64,000 bases of DNA from Tubiluchus corallicola (GCA_030141605.1 JAQGDQ010000550.1:62001-126000), one strand, 5' to 3'. Positions 23,160 to 36,600 are shown, numbered from the stretch's first letter. Notes: generated by a model not told the origin, from the sequence alone. Made by a program: numbers and translations.

Positions 23160-26100
23160 GTAAACAGTATATTGCAGAATGCATTACTCTATGTTGTGAT
23201 CAAATTATGATAATTATATAAATAGTGTTAAAGATATTCAATTATATTTATATATGGTACTCGGTATTTCTTTTGATCACCTGCGTTGTTCCCGATTATC
23301 GTCATCATTATCGTCATCGTTCAAGTTATTACAACAGCAATTGTAAAAACATTTGTCAGTTTTAAGATGCCTTAAATATAATATGACTTTGTTAAGTCAC
23401 ATTATTGCAGTTTTGAGTAGCTTGTGTTACATTTATTTAATTCATTATACTTTTCTTTTATTACAAATTTTTCTTTCATATCCACATTTATATGAACGGC
23501 AGTGCAAGAAGCATTTTTCTAGTTACTCACTGCTGTTATTTTTTGTCTTGTTTATTATTTATTAGCATTTCTCTTTTTACCAACTCTTTATGTGTTGTGT
23601 TTACTTGTAGTATAGAAACTGTCTAATAGTGATAAACAGTGTGGTATCTACTTTTCAAACGAATGTAATTTTATTCTAAATACCTGCAATACCAAGGACA
23701 TTTGTTTTAGATAACATGTTGCATTCATACTTGTGTTCCGGTGATGGTTAAACATTTAATAACTTTTATACTAAATTGATACCTAAACACCATGTACTTA
23801 AAAAGCAAAAACAAGCAAACGAGTTAAAGTCATATTGTCTGGTAATATTTTTCATTCATCATGTGATAGTCTTGTATACATAATATGAAATAGTGACTGA
23901 CATCTGTTACTGGAATTAATTAGTAAACAGGATTTTCCAGAAGTGAGAATGTTGAAAAGATGTACATGCAAAATGACAAATCGTAAGTTAGCTTGCCACT
24001 GTGGCAAAACAGTCCCATCAGTTCTGGATTTTGTGTCTTGTTTCAGTAGTTTGCATCCTTAATATTGTTATTCGTGAATTAACGCGACTCTGGGTTGTCA
24101 GTAAGCTTAGCCAATTATTTTGTGATGCTAATAAATTATAATACTAACTAATTTGTAAGATAGGTAGTGGGATATTTTTAATTTTGAGGTGTAATGTATT
24201 TTGTGTTTGTTATTTAGCCAGATTATTAAATGCTCATGTTGCAGAACGATGTGTGTTGAAATGTTATCTTTGAATTAAATTGGTCAATCTTATTTAGCAA
24301 ATTTACTGGTGATTTATATAGCTGATGCAGTCAACTATAGTCTCTTCGTAACAACTACTTGTACAGTGTATTGCTGTTATTAATTACTGTTACTAAAATT
24401 TAATCCTCGTTTTGCTTTTGTTATTTAGTGTAAACAAAGATTGTTTATTTATAATAAACCTATTATTTATAATGTATTTGCCTGATCTTGAAAATACTGT
24501 TGATTTTTTGTGTTGATAATAAGTGAAACGGGTTTCATATTGCATTATTCAAGGTTACAGAAGCGCCAAGCCTTTGCGTACATTGCATACGTTTTGTATA
24601 TCATTGTTAACTAATTAATTTATTGACGAAAATGAGTCCACAAACTAAACATTGGGTCCAAATGTCTGCAAGAATGATCTGTAGAGCTTACTGTTACAAA
24701 AGGCGTGTTAGATTATGAGATACTGATTTAATGGCGCCTATTCTATGGAAATTTTGAGTAAATCAGATATAACAATATTGTTAACATTGTTTTGACGAAA
24801 CCCTAACCGCGAGTTACGTCACAACAGTCTTGTAGTAATCTGCCTCCTTGCAAGAAATCAATTCTGTCTTATCAAAAGCACAGTCACTTTATCATAAGAT
24901 GTTCTGATTTCCTTGTTCCAATGAAAAGGTCTTACATATAGGCACAGGACAACACGGGCAGACATTCATTTTCAATACAAAAGTTTTTATCAACGTGCAA
25001 CAATAACAGCATTGAATCTCTGTTATTAGGAAAAAAACTTGCACGTCACCCATTCGCTTTGCGGGGGACCACGCCCACTCCGCCCACGCTCCTTTTAATT
25101 CTCAGAGCCTGTTATTATTTTGTATCGTGAACAAGAGTTATTTTGCTTTATGAAGCAATTACATCAACGAACAATAAACAGGCAGTCTAAAGTAGTCGCT
25201 CGCAGTTGGAAATTATTTCCAACAGGGTATGACGTAGGCGATTGACCAAACTACCTGACGAGGAGTATGTTAGTTATTTTTAAATTTTCTATTGACACCT
25301 ACGCTAACATTGATATTACATTGTCATTTCCGGGGGACCTTCTTTGCCCATTGTAGGCAGCCTGTTAGCGCTACAATTCTGTAAGAAATTATCCGCAAAC
25401 TGCACTTATGTCTTGATCAGGTGCTTAATGAAGCCATGTAGGGCTTCCTTTTAATCTGAAAGAACCGTATGTCTCAGCGCCTGATGCTTACTTTAACGCG
25501 AGGGCGTTGTTCGACGACGCAGGATCGAATGTTCCATGTTGTTTAACACACTGTCATTTAAAACATTTAAAATAACAATTTATTTATATACACAACTAGT
25601 TCAAATCCCTTATGCATTTCGTTCAATTTTTTGGAGATTTACAAAACTATATGTGAACCGTTAGGACGTAGAGAATTTAAAAATTTATCTGTACATTTTT
25701 TCAAAATTTCATTAGCAGCCATTTTGAAATTTAAAATGGCCGCTCCGCTACGAATGTCCAAACGTTGCTCTTATTCTGCTTCATTATCCATTTTGATTTT
25801 TCAAAAATGTATAGGATATCTAATATTCAAAAATTTGGAACGAAGTTTATGACCAGTACATTACATACCAGACTAAACGGTGAATTGCACTTACATATGA
25901 AATTCACTGAGCGCATATCGTTAGATTCACATTGAGCAACAAAGGAACTTTAACTGTAACTGAGCAGCAAAGGAAACCTTAATGCAATGAAGCATTGTAC
26001 TTTGATTACAATAAATATATTTATTTTTCAGGCGACCATGCTGTTTTTCTCTTTCTTTTTTATTTCATATTACATTTTTCACTTACCACGAATACTACTG

Positions 26101-26699
26101 ATTTGAATTTCGATAGCTTCACAGGATCTAGCAGTATTATTGAGAATACAGGCAGTTTTCTTCCAGTTTAATTAAAGCATATATTTAAACAATAAACGCT
26201 AACTAAAAAGAACTCTTGTGAACTAGAAAGAAAATGTTGAAATAAAATCGAGGTTATTCCTAGTTAATTTTAGTCCTATTAGAAAAATTATTTGTTGTAA
26301 ATGTTTAGTCTTACAAAATTTGTAAAAAGTTTAAAGTTATATCCTTGACGGTGACTGGTTCAGAAAGTGCTAAAGAAAACAAAAATCCATGCCTGTTTGC
26401 ACTAGCCGTTGCTGTGTTGTGTTAACCAAGACTACTTCTGATTTAAATAGCTAAGTTCCGGTCCCAGTACAGCTGTCTGTTATCTACGTTAAGTCCTGAC
26501 ATTAAGCTTGCAGTATCAAAATATATATAATTAAAATCTGAATTTAAAGACATTTAAGTCCAAAACAAACAAACAAACACTCAGACAGAAAAACAAACAA
26601 ACAGGTAAACAGCTAATTATTTTATTTAAAAAATAATTGCTTCTAGAGGAAGAAAACGTTAAGGCAAAAATCTTCGCACGGTTTGGATTCGAACCTGGG
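23160..26699. other. Intergenic DNA, no gene seen
   Basis: AT-rich sequence with short TCG/TCA triplets near 23300 and small GC-rich patches near 25060 and 25330. Open frames (for example 25631-25852) show no domain or splice support. Confidence 0.55.
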
Positions 26700-27445
26700 T
26701 TAAGACATCAACTTGACAATGCAGACGCAAGCAAGCAAGCTTTTGAGCAAATATCTGTACACATTGCAGGTGCAAAGCAAACACCTCATGGCTATTTGAG
26801 CAGCAGAGGAAATGTAAACAAGCATTGTGATTTGAGCATTACAACTGTGCACGCTGCTAGTGCAAGTAATCACAATGTACGTTGAGCTTAGCAACTGTGC
26901 ACGTGTAAGCAGATGTGGTACTTTGAGGCTGTGTGTTATAACTGCGCGTAGTGTTTATTAATGCTAGCAGATTTGGCTATTGAGCATTGCAACTATGCAC
27001 ACTGCACAGTGCTAATGCAATCAAGCACATAGTATGCTCTGCTAATGCAAGCGGATATAGAAATTTTGGGCATTGCAAACGTGCGAAGTACTACTTATGC
27101 CAACAACTATGGTGCTTTGAGTACTATACTTGTGCACAAGTACTTGTTAACTGCAACTGCGCACAGTTACTAAGCTCAAAGTACATTGTGATTACTTGCA
27201 CTAGCAGCGTGAATAGTTGTTTTGAGCACTGCAGCGTTTTGAGCACTGCAACTGTGCACGCAATTAATGCAAGCAGAGCTGGCTATTTTGAGCATTGCAG
27301 CTGTACACACATTACTTGCTAACGCATGCAAATATGTTGCAAAACTTGCTTTAAGCATTGAAAGTGTGCACAGAACTGCTAATGCGAGCAAACATGGTTC
27401 ACGGCATTGCAACTGTGCACAGCTAATGCAAATAGGCACAATAAT
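26700..27445. repeat. Degenerate minisatellite-like cluster
   Basis: About a dozen diverged copies of a unit of roughly 50-60 bp, with core TTGAGCATTGCAACTGTGCA followed by GCTAATGCAAGCA, are strung over 750 bp. One 37-bp segment (26851-26887, beginning GCTGCTAGTGCAAGTAATCA) recurs inverted at about 27172-27208 with a single mismatch. The open frames on both strands here (Ala/Cys/His-rich) come from the repeat and are not genes. Confidence 0.75.
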
Positions 27446-29118
27446 TTTAAAGCTATCCTTAGGTTTCTTAGGATGCACTGTGCAGCGCAAAGTTCCAGTA
27501 ATCTTGCTGACCTTTGCAGCAGCTGGGGCACCATAAAGCGAATCTCTCTGTAATTAGTGAACTAATCGCCAAGCTTTCTAAACCTCTAATTAGCATCAGC
27601 TATGACGTCAGTCGCGGGTTATTAATCTTAATATACTCAAAAGCTCAATGTCAGTATGATCGGTCTCAGGCGGTTACATCACTCATTACCGAAGCCGTTT
27701 CTGATCAGGTGCACTCATTCATGATTCACCAGAGGCACGTGACATTTTTAAGGCTAAATTAGCTGACCCATTTTCGTTTACCCCGGACGTGAGCTCTATG
27801 CTTGTCTGCGCATGCTCCTAGGTTGTCGAGCAGTGTTCGTGACTAAAAGTTTTCTTAGCGCATGCGCGGCAGTTGCTGAAGCCAAATGGCAGGTGTGCCA
27901 TGTAATTAAGCGGTATGCTATTAATAAATAAACTCATGTCCTCCTACGCGCTAGACGTATTCTAAGGTTAATAGTACTTTGGTAGACGCAGTGTGATTAA
28001 TCTGGATCATGCAGGGGGGAGTTGTATAAATTTTGCACGTAGCTTGAATACTAATTAGCAAATTAATTTAGCTTGCTGCTGATAATCTTAATGTTCTTTC
28101 ACATCATATCTTTCTGTTTGTTAGCAAGACAGCTGCTTTATCATAAGACATATATAGGTTTATGTCTTCAACGTCAACGGGCTTCAATATCAGCTAGTGC
28201 TGAAACCAGTTAATTAGTAAGGCAAAGTTGTTAGATATCAACCACTGATTTAGCCCTACATTTCAATAATATTCTCACTATAGTTCTAGTCAATTTTCTT
28301 TTCTGTCACTTCTTTCCTTTCCTTTCAGTTCCCCTCCCCTCTTCTTTTCTTTTTTTTGAAAAATACGTACTCATCCCATTCATGTTTTAACTTTGTAAAT
28401 TATTAATTTGAGCAGGTTTAAAAAAGGGATATAACTGATGTAATTTACGTTTTCAATGTCTTAACTAACAGACCAGTGCGCAGCGTGGCCATACCCTTAC
28501 AGATGCCAGAAATGTTTTAAGAAAAACAACAAAACTGTAAAAGTACTAGAAATAATTTTAACAGCGATCTGTTCTTACGCCTGTCGTAAATACTATACTG
28601 ATTAATAAACGTTCGACCTCCTCCACTTGAAATTGTGTGTATATAAAGTTTCTAACATAGAAGCACGTTGATTTATTGTATAGGACATGGATTTCAAACT
28701 TCAAAAATAACAAGAGCATAACAAATAAATAATGCTGCCTGGAGAAGGCATAAAACTTCCAAGAAGCAGCCATTTTCGTGGCAGAACACTACGCTCTTTT
28801 TTACTTTTTCAGTAACTTCTTAGATCACTGACTGTATTTGTTCACAAGGCGACAAATTATTATAGAAAGAAGTGATATATAGGGCTATACGTTCCTGCTT
28901 GGAGGAATTTAGGAAGTGCTGTGAAATATTTTTGCAAACGATTATTTGAGAACGTTTAGTCAGCAAAAGTGTTACAGCTTACCATTATTTGGGTTTTATT
29001 TTCAAGTTTATTTCGGTGAAAAGTCGTAACAGAAAAACACGCATCGCAGTTACAGACGTAGAGTGCTTTCAGTGCATTATATTTAACTTGAGTGTGTATC
29101 AATGACAATTAATTAATA

Positions 29119-29214
<96 letters not shown>

Positions 29215-29477
29215 AAATATCGTTAACATGATAATGAGTAATAAGACTAAATAATTTAAAACTATCATTTATAACTGAAGAAATCATTTTTCTAATTCTA
29301 CAAGCAGTAACATATTTTAAAGCAAAACACAGTTCTTACAGTTTCTAATGGTTGCAGATCCAAATTTTTAAAACTGAGTAATTCGTTACTATTTGACGTG
29401 TTACATGTTTTAAAACAAAAACTTAAAGAAATGTCTCCGAACACGTGTAATAAAATCGACTGTTGCTTTAAAAGGAG
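27446..29477. other. Intergenic DNA with (TTA)n tract
   Basis: No supported exon. It contains a perfect CRE palindrome TGACGTCA at about 27603-27610 and a (TTA)n tract at 29119-29213. Confidence 0.55.
29119..29213. repeat. (TTA)n microsatellite
   Basis: An uninterrupted TTA triplet run of about 95 bp that gives a poly-Asn frame on the minus strand. Confidence 0.97.
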
Positions 29478-29710
29478 GTACAGCATCTGTTTTTTGTGCA
29501 ATGCGTTTCCGAAATGCAGCTGTTCGTGCTCGCCTAAGCAGCGAATGGCGAAATGCAAGTAATAGTGAAGAACTAGACGCGTAAACGCGAAACTGGGTTT
29601 GCGTGGCAATAATTGTCTTACGAAAGTCATCCTTTAAAAAATAGTATGCTTCCCTTCAATATTTTGAAGAATACGTGGTTTAACCTACAGTTGGGGCCGG
29701 TTTTGCTTTA
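29478..29710 (-). mobile_element. Interspersed repeat family A, copy 1 (truncated)
   Basis: On the minus strand this copy starts near 29710 (GCAAAACCGGCCCCAA) and matches the copies at 30150-30632, 31630-32140 and 62933-63530. It contains the family's short reading frame, here MTFVRQLLPRKPSFAFTRLV followed by LHYYLHFAIR, then the block CATTTCGGAAACGCATTGCA. It is cut off about 230 bp in. The element type is unknown. Confidence 0.65.
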
Positions 29711-30149
29711 AATAAGGTGACTAAACTGGCGTAGCACATTTTAGTAAAGGTCTAACTAACATAACTTAGGCTTTATATTCTACCATTAAAGCGTCCTCAT
29801 TCTCGTACGAAAACAGAGACACTATCTAGGTTGCTTGTCAGTGCCATATGCATATAATCTAACCTGGCACTATCCCAGACCAGTGGAATCAATGCATGAC
29901 GGTGATCAGGGTCACCCTTCTAGCTCAATAAAATAATAATATTTCAAGTTATCCAGCGCTTGCGCAACACGCAGTTAACATTTCCGAAATACTAGAGCCA
30001 CATGATAAAACGGTCGCCGCTTTCTGGTATCGATATTTACGTTAAAGAAAACACAATTGTTATTCTTACCCGTTTTGAAGTACTGTAAAAAAAAATATAC
30101 AATTTAACACGTATAGTAATGCCAAGGCGTTTCTGACAGTCATGTAATA

Positions 30150-30632
30150 GGTAAAAACACTTAATCCACGAGGGGCGAGCCCACTTTCATAATTTCAACA
30201 GCACAAACAGTCAATGAGCGTGATTGTGAACATTGAAGTAGAGTGCTGCTATAAGATACTCAGTATGACATACATTAGTTCATCAAATTTTAAGTTTAAA
30301 ATTCGAATCTCAAGTTTGCCGCAGTGCTCGCGCATGAGCTCTCGAAAGTGTGCACTACGTCACAACTGAACACCTTTGAGTGGAGATGTACAGCGCCTGT
30401 TTTTGTGCAACGCGTTTCCGAAATGCAGGCGCTAGTGCCCATTCAACTAGCGAATGGCGAAATACATGTAACAGCGGAACTAGCCGCGTGAAAGTAAAGT
30501 TGCGTTTCTGTGGTTACACTTCTTTCATTTAAATGTTTCTTGAAAAATTAGTATGTTCCCATTCGACATCTTGTACTATAAATTGTTTGGATAGATGGTT
30601 TAGGATTGGGTCTGGTTTTTCTGTAATATTTG
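30150..30632 (-). mobile_element. Interspersed repeat family A, copy 2
   Basis: Minus-strand copy beginning CCAGACCCAATCCTAAACCA near 30625. It keeps CATTTCGGAAACGCGTTGCA, GAGCTCATGCGCGAGCACTG and ATCTTATAGCAGCACTCTAC in the family order. The short reading frame is broken (a stop soon after the start position). It faces copy 3 head to head across about 1 kb. Confidence 0.65.
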
Positions 30633-31629
30633 CTGATATTTGTCGTGTGCCAGATACTGCCTGCGTTTAGCCACTGTCTTGTTAAACTTGATGTACGGAA
30701 GCTTTCAATGTAGCCGCGTTTTGCGTAGCATCCGGATGCATACGCGTTTTTACCTGCGGAATAGCTGTAGAAAAAAATAACGCATACGCAGGCTGCATAA
30801 ACGAGCGCATTGAAAACAATAACACCGATTTTATCTATTCCGCACCGCACCGCCCCCCCCCCCCCAAACGCGCACGAATCCGTAAACGCCACTTAAACGT
30901 GATTTTAAATTTATGTTTGCATTGTAAAATAACTTTTTACAATAAAGAATAAATAACAAATTGATAACAATGAGCGCCAAGTTCAATTTAATTAAACGCT
31001 CCCATTATGAAGACGCAAAAACCGGGGTCATCCCATTTGTGTGTTTTAAGTTCCACAAAAGTAAAACTCTCGACTTTCTCTTAGGGGTGCGTTTTTTCTA
31101 TTCTGGAGTAAGTAAATAATTTAAATGCGCATATGTTTTGCTTATAGATTATTTGGTCAAAGACCGCATATAACCGACAAAGTTTAGCATAACTTCAATA
31201 CGATGTCATTAAAGTTATAGTACCGCCTGGTATTTACTACATATTTCTTTTTACCACGTGTGAAACACGCCTAAAATAAAATAATGGAAATCTTACGAGA
31301 GTGAGATAACGACTGTCTGGAAATTTCCTAGTATGCCTGGACGAACATGAATTATTTGTTTCACTGCGCATGCGCAAAAATAAAATTTTTTTCGCTAAGT
31401 ACGCGCCATGTACGGGCTACGATTATTTTGGAAAATCCTGAGTTACGTGCTTCCGCGAAATTCAGTGTTCTCATAATAATTACAAATAGCAACTGGGCGA
31501 AAAGTTATAATTGATAATTGAACCAAAATGGCACAAAATCGTTTCATTCGAGCCATGTATTATATTTTTTGTTTTGTACTCTGAAAATCAATCCTCATTT
31601 ATACTGACATTAATTATGTAGTAGGCTTA
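30633..31629. other. Spacer between inverted repeat copies
   Basis: A segment of about 1 kb between head-to-head copies of family A. It includes a run of 13 C at 30853-30865 and no supported gene. Confidence 0.5.
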
Positions 31630-32140
31630 TAGCAAAACAGGACCCAATCTTAAACTGTAGTTCAAAACAACCTACTCTTTAAAATATAGAAAGGAAACAC
31701 AATTTTTTTTCAGAATGCCTTACGTGGAAGAATTATTACTACACGAACACAATTTCGTGTTCGCGCCACTAGTCCTTCGCTGTTACATGCATTTCGCCAT
31801 TCGGCAGTTAGACGGAAAAACAGGTGCAATACCTCTTAGTTCAGATGTGTTTGTTTGTGACGAACCACACATGTTCGACAGCTCATGCGTGAGCATAGCG
31901 GCAAATTTAAAATTTGAGTTTTTATCTTAAAATTTGTCTAGTTTTAGTACAACGCACTGAATATCTTACAGTAGCACTTAGTTTGTGATGTCATCAATAG
32001 TTGGGCCTGTTTTTAATCTGCTATTTAATTATCTGAACGCTTTTGCAGCGTTAATTGTGTTAAAATGTATACTTTTTATCGGACTTGAAAATTGGATTAT
32101 ATATGAAAAATCATCCCGTCTTCCTTTAAATACAAGGTGG
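31630..32140 (+). mobile_element. Interspersed repeat family A, copy 3
   Basis: Starts GCAAAACAGGACCCAATCTT and holds a short open frame, MPYVEELLLHEHNFVFAPLV followed by LRCYMHFAIR, then TGAATATCTTACAGTAGCAC, GTGATGTCATCAATAGTT and TGTATACTTTTTATCGGACT. All recur in the same order at 62933-63530. A second open frame (31985-32293) overlaps its 3' half. No transposase or reverse transcriptase motif is visible. Confidence 0.75.
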
Positions 32141-32739
32141 TACATAACCTTTTGCTGTGGTGGTACAGAAACAACGGCTACAGGACAAAATATTTTATTA
32201 CATCAAAGTACTGCTCAAACAATAGCAAATTTGTCATACTCTGAAAATATTCAGTGTCTCGAGTATGGAAGCCTCGTACGTCTGCAGTCTTGAGGGGTAT
32301 GACTGAAGCAGCGAATTGCTGAATGCTGATGTTTTTTTATCATCGTTTAGCGTCCATTCGGTGTTTCCCGATAGCTTCAATGTGTTTGGCAAAATAATCC
32401 CAGAGCTTTCAGGTCACTGCTTCAAGGTCATACTGCTCGAGATTGCATGTTGTGCGAGATGTATGAAAGCTCACTAAATTTTGAGTGCATGATAGATTCG
32501 CTGTTGTTTGAGCAACATTTTTATATAATAAATTGTTCTGTACTGTTACTCGTTGTTTTTACCCCCGTCCAAGGTTACCCCTCTCACAAATGGTTATGCA
32601 CTGCCTTGTATTATTTGGTTTTAGACTCAATGGACACCATTGATTATATCAACGGTTGCGTTTTTTTTGTGATTTATCCTTGAGTACAGTTTATAAGCTC
32701 TTTAGTATTTATCTTCTTTTTGCTCCAGTAACAACTACC

Positions 32740-32774
<35 letters not shown>

Positions 32775-33093
32775 TACGAGGATAGCAACAAGCAAGAGCA
32801 AGAACACCAGCAGCAACAACGGCAGCGGCGGCAGCAACATAAAATAACAACAGCAATGGCAATTACTGTCTGATTAGGGGTGCAAATTCTGCTGGCAATG
32901 ATGCACGTGAAAACATTATGGCAATTGGTCATTGAAGTGCACGTCTTTCTTTTTATCCGCGAGCGCTAACTTCATGGACTAGGAAACCCACATCGCCATG
33001 CACCGATTTTTTCATCCTTTCATGATGCTAGACATCCAATTTTCAATTTTTTAATGCTTGTTAACTGCTTAACTAAGCAAGCTATAATCACGA
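32141..33093. other. Intergenic DNA with (ACG)n tract
   Basis: No supported gene. A CGA/ACG triplet run lies at 32740-32774, followed by AGC/GGC triplets; the poly-Thr and poly-Arg frames here come from it. Confidence 0.6.
32740..32774. repeat. (ACG)n microsatellite
   Basis: About twelve ACG triplets, a CpG-containing microsatellite in otherwise AT-rich DNA. Confidence 0.95.
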
Positions 33094-33099
33094 AATTTG

Positions 33100-33565
33100 C
33101 AGAGCAGACACCTTGGAATGGGGGCCTTAAAAGTGGCTTGATGAATTGTGAACTCAGTCAAAGGGTCAAGTACACTAGACATTAGCTAGCTTCTTAGTTG
33201 CCATTCAACTCCTCTTAGGGTTTTGAATTAAACTAATTTTTTCACGAGTATTTAGTTATTGTGGGGTAGATGTGTACTTGTTTTTAGAAAGCACAGTTTT
33301 TAGGAAGCTCCATAAGAGCTCAAACACGAGCCAAGACACATATAATTGAAAAACTATAATAACTGGAGTCAATAAAGTTGCAGGGTAGACTACCAACGTT
33401 TGGGCAATGGTAATGTAGACACCTGCGTAAGGACCTTAAAAATTGCGTGGTGAACAGTGACCTCAGTCAAAGAGTCAAGGACAGTGGGTATCAGTCAGTT
33501 TTTATTGTCATTCAACTCCTCCTAGGCCTTCGAGTTACATTCAGTTTTTTCATCAGTTTTAGGTA
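33100..33565 (+). repeat. Two diverged copies of a ~150-bp sequence
   Basis: Copy 1 near 33104-33245 and copy 2 near 33416-33555 share, in order, GACACCT, CCTTAAAA, CTCAGTCAAAG, GTCAAG, CATTCAACTCCTC and TTTTTTCA, with many substitutions. The period is about 310 bp. Non-coding as far as I can see. Confidence 0.65.
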
Positions 33566-33794
33566 CTGTCATACAATGATCTACAACCATACTCGACCAG
33601 ATATAGTCAGGTGTAAACACGGTCACGGCGTTACGCTCGCTGATTTGGATCTGAATTCATTTGGTCCTGTTGAACCAATTTTGCCGGGTACAAATCAAAG
33701 TGAATCTGCAATGTGTTATATATAAGTCAAAAAGATAATGTACCATATTCTGCAGTCCGTGTAGGTGTGTAGCTTAATATGTGGCAGCTGCATG

Positions 33795-33819
33795 CTGCGC
33801 ATTGCTGGCCAATGCGCAG
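33795..33819. promoter_or_regulatory. Perfect hairpin / NRF1-like palindrome
   Basis: CTGCGCATTG, a 5-base loop, then CAATGCGCAG: a 10-bp perfect stem. The TGCGCA cores resemble NRF1 half-sites, and GCGGCGCTGCCGGCGC follows shortly after. There is no adjacent gene start to support a promoter. Confidence 0.3.
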
Positions 33820-36600
33820 TAAGCTATTAGCGGCGCTGCCGGCGCACATCTACTTTATTGGTACGCAAAGACAGTTAAACCAGAAAAAAGTCATAATCTC
33901 AGCCTATAATCTCTCTCTTAATGTACAACGTGCTTGTGGTCTCTCGTAATAAATTAATATATCTCTGGATTGACGTCATTCGCGGTTTGAGTGCTTTATT
34001 TCCAATTGCAACATGATTACTGTTCTTCCAAGAATCCTTTCCTGCCCTTTCCATCATTGATGAAAATATTCTCTCTAAAGATTGTGATAAATATCAGAGG
34101 TTAATTGACGATTTGGCGTGTTGCGTAATAATTTTGATACTAGCAAATGTATTTCTGTGGTTATAATTTTGACAGTCGTAACAACATTGTATTAAGTATT
34201 CATATACTTAACATTGTATCATGAATGTATCAGCGCATGTGTGTTGTGTACTTATAATTAAGTTAAAAGCTTTGTCTGCAACTAGACACCAATTAAAACA
34301 CGTATTCCAAATAAAAGCTTAATCATCATTACCATCATCATCATCATCGTCGTCATCATCATCATCACCATACAAATGACTTTTTATCCAGTAAACACTT
34401 ATGGGTAAACAAAAGTGCAATTATGCACACACACGAATGTGGCTAAGGCACCTGCTACTCCAACATTTCATCTTAGAAGATATTCTTAGATCGAACAGAT
34501 TCCGGTCCTGTCATAGTTACAACAGCTCAGTGTTAAGTTCTGGACATCGGCTTGAATCGAACCGCATAAAATACTAAACAAATTCAGAAACTGTAGCTGT
34601 GGTATTTGAACAGAGCAACTATTAGCTTTAGCTATTCATAAAACTTCGGTTTATAATGTTAAACCTGTTTAAATCAAAGGGTAAAGACACAATTTGCATT
34701 CACATATTTGCATTCAAACCTTGCTAAAACTTGCAGTGCGCAACCAGCCAATAAAGCTTGGTTGCAAATTTATCATTTAAGCCTAGAGACTTCGGTGTGA
34801 TTCAATAAAAGATAAGTTTAAAATGACTTTCTGAGAACTTCGATGCATACGAAACAAAATTCACGTACATGCAATTACAATATTAAAGTACTGTGGGTTC
34901 TACATTGTATAACTTAATACCAGTTATAAACATCTAAGTTTAATCATTTCTCTTGGTTGACGGTTTGCGCTAAAAAAATCCGACTTAAAATCGTGCTCGT
35001 TTTATCTTTGCCAGTACTACTTTACGCCAGCAAAGGAAAATAATGCTAGGAGAGAATTATAACTCACATATTTTTCAAGGATAGGATGCACGAAGGTTTA
35101 ACTTTAGTTTATATTTAGTAAAAAATGTCAAGCGGCAACCTATAAATGTTTAATGAAAATAAGCAAAGTGAAAATACACAACGTTACAGATATAGGTGCC
35201 TATTTTGTATTTTAAACTTAAACTGATAAGCATTTGAATAATTTTGGACCTGCATACAGTTTTTCTCCAATTTGTTGTAAAGTTTTAGATACCGATACGT
35301 AGAAAGAAAATCATCTTTAGATATAGAAATTTGCGAACTAAATAGTCTTTATTGTGTACAGGAAAAGTCGTACCGCAAACTAAATTAAAAATATCTTTCT
35401 CTAGAAATTGACCTAGTTAGAGGCCTTAACTGTATTGAAGCCCATATGAATAAAGCGGAGTTTTATTTCTCAACATAATTTTTGATGATTTCATTTGAAT
35501 AAGACTGATATATTTTGTTTCGTAAAGGTTGCCAAATTATCGCTATTTTCACGTCACAGTGTTTTCTGCAATCTAAATTTTTCGTTGTAAGTTGACAAAG
35601 TAGTTCAGCTTCACATTATGAAAGTAGTAAACACATTTAGCCATAAGTTATAAATAAAAAAACATATAGTTAATCACAACAAGGTTTTTAATGAGAACGA
35701 TATTTCAGGAAATGAATGCTCACTTCGTCAAGCTATGCAAAAAACGAAAATAGAAAATTTACTTTTTGGAATTTTATTTCATTCAGTATGCGTAACCCGA
35801 TAAAGGGAGCTTGCATTTCCCGAAATACAGAATTATAGTTGTTATTAATAAATTTTCTTGTCATTAATTATCTCTTTATATTTTCTTGTGGATACACAAT
35901 ATGGATGCTATTCAACAATTTATACACAATATAATAGCACGGCAACACTTTAAATGCAGCACACTAAGCAGGGTGTCTTGTCGGACCTTCTCAGGTGATC
36001 AGTGGCTCAAGGTATAAAGTGACATTTTGTTTTCCCTTATAATTTCAGTTGATTGTGGTGATGGCCACGCTTACGCAATTTCGGGAAAACTCTTGAACAA
36101 ATATAGAGGTCGACTTTCTAAACCGCATTCTTCATTCAGTAAATTGTTCTATTGACAGTCGGGCCGTTTAATGGAGTACAGGGACTAGTTATGTTTAAAA
36201 AAATAAACACAAAAAGAGAATTAGTCTTTTGCATAAAAAGAGAATACAAAACAGAAGGAAGCATTGAACTTCACATGAGAATGGACATGACATGCATGAA
36301 GTGGGAAGCAAGCAGCCAGGAAAGCTTGATGGTGGCGCGCTCTGACGAGCAAAAACTTGGTAGCACCCCTTGCACACCTGAGCTGGCACTTACGCGAGCT
36401 TCCTCGACGTGGCCTTGTGGGCTTCAAACATAAATTGTACCACAACTAGGGGGAGTCATCCTCGGCATGCCTTTACATTAATAAAATATTGTATAATAAA
36501 ATAGACAAGTTACTTAACGGCACTCAAGGCTGATAAGGTCACAGATGCAATTATGTCTGCATTCTAGAGCAGCTGAAGGATAGTACACTATAACCTAGCT
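33820..36600. other. Intergenic DNA, no gene seen
   Basis: A perfect CRE (TGACGTCA) lies at about 33973-33980 and a TCA/TCG triplet tract at 34321-34372. The open frame at 36152-36433 has no recognisable domain. Confidence 0.55.

Noticed and set aside
26680-26720. tRNA-like B-box (GGTTCGAATCC) on the minus strand
   Set aside because: The T-arm does not pair and no A-box or acceptor stem lies at the right distance; at most a SINE relic.
26637-27536. Several Ala/Cys/His-rich open frames on both strands
   Set aside because: All lie in the degenerate tandem repeat and share its repeated words; frames are open on both strands, as expected for a stop-poor repeat.
29099-29287. Poly-asparagine open frame
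   Set aside because: Translation of the (TTA)n microsatellite on the minus strand.
36152-36433. 93-codon open frame upstream of the P450
   Set aside because: Another frame on the opposite strand is equally open and no family resemblance is visible.
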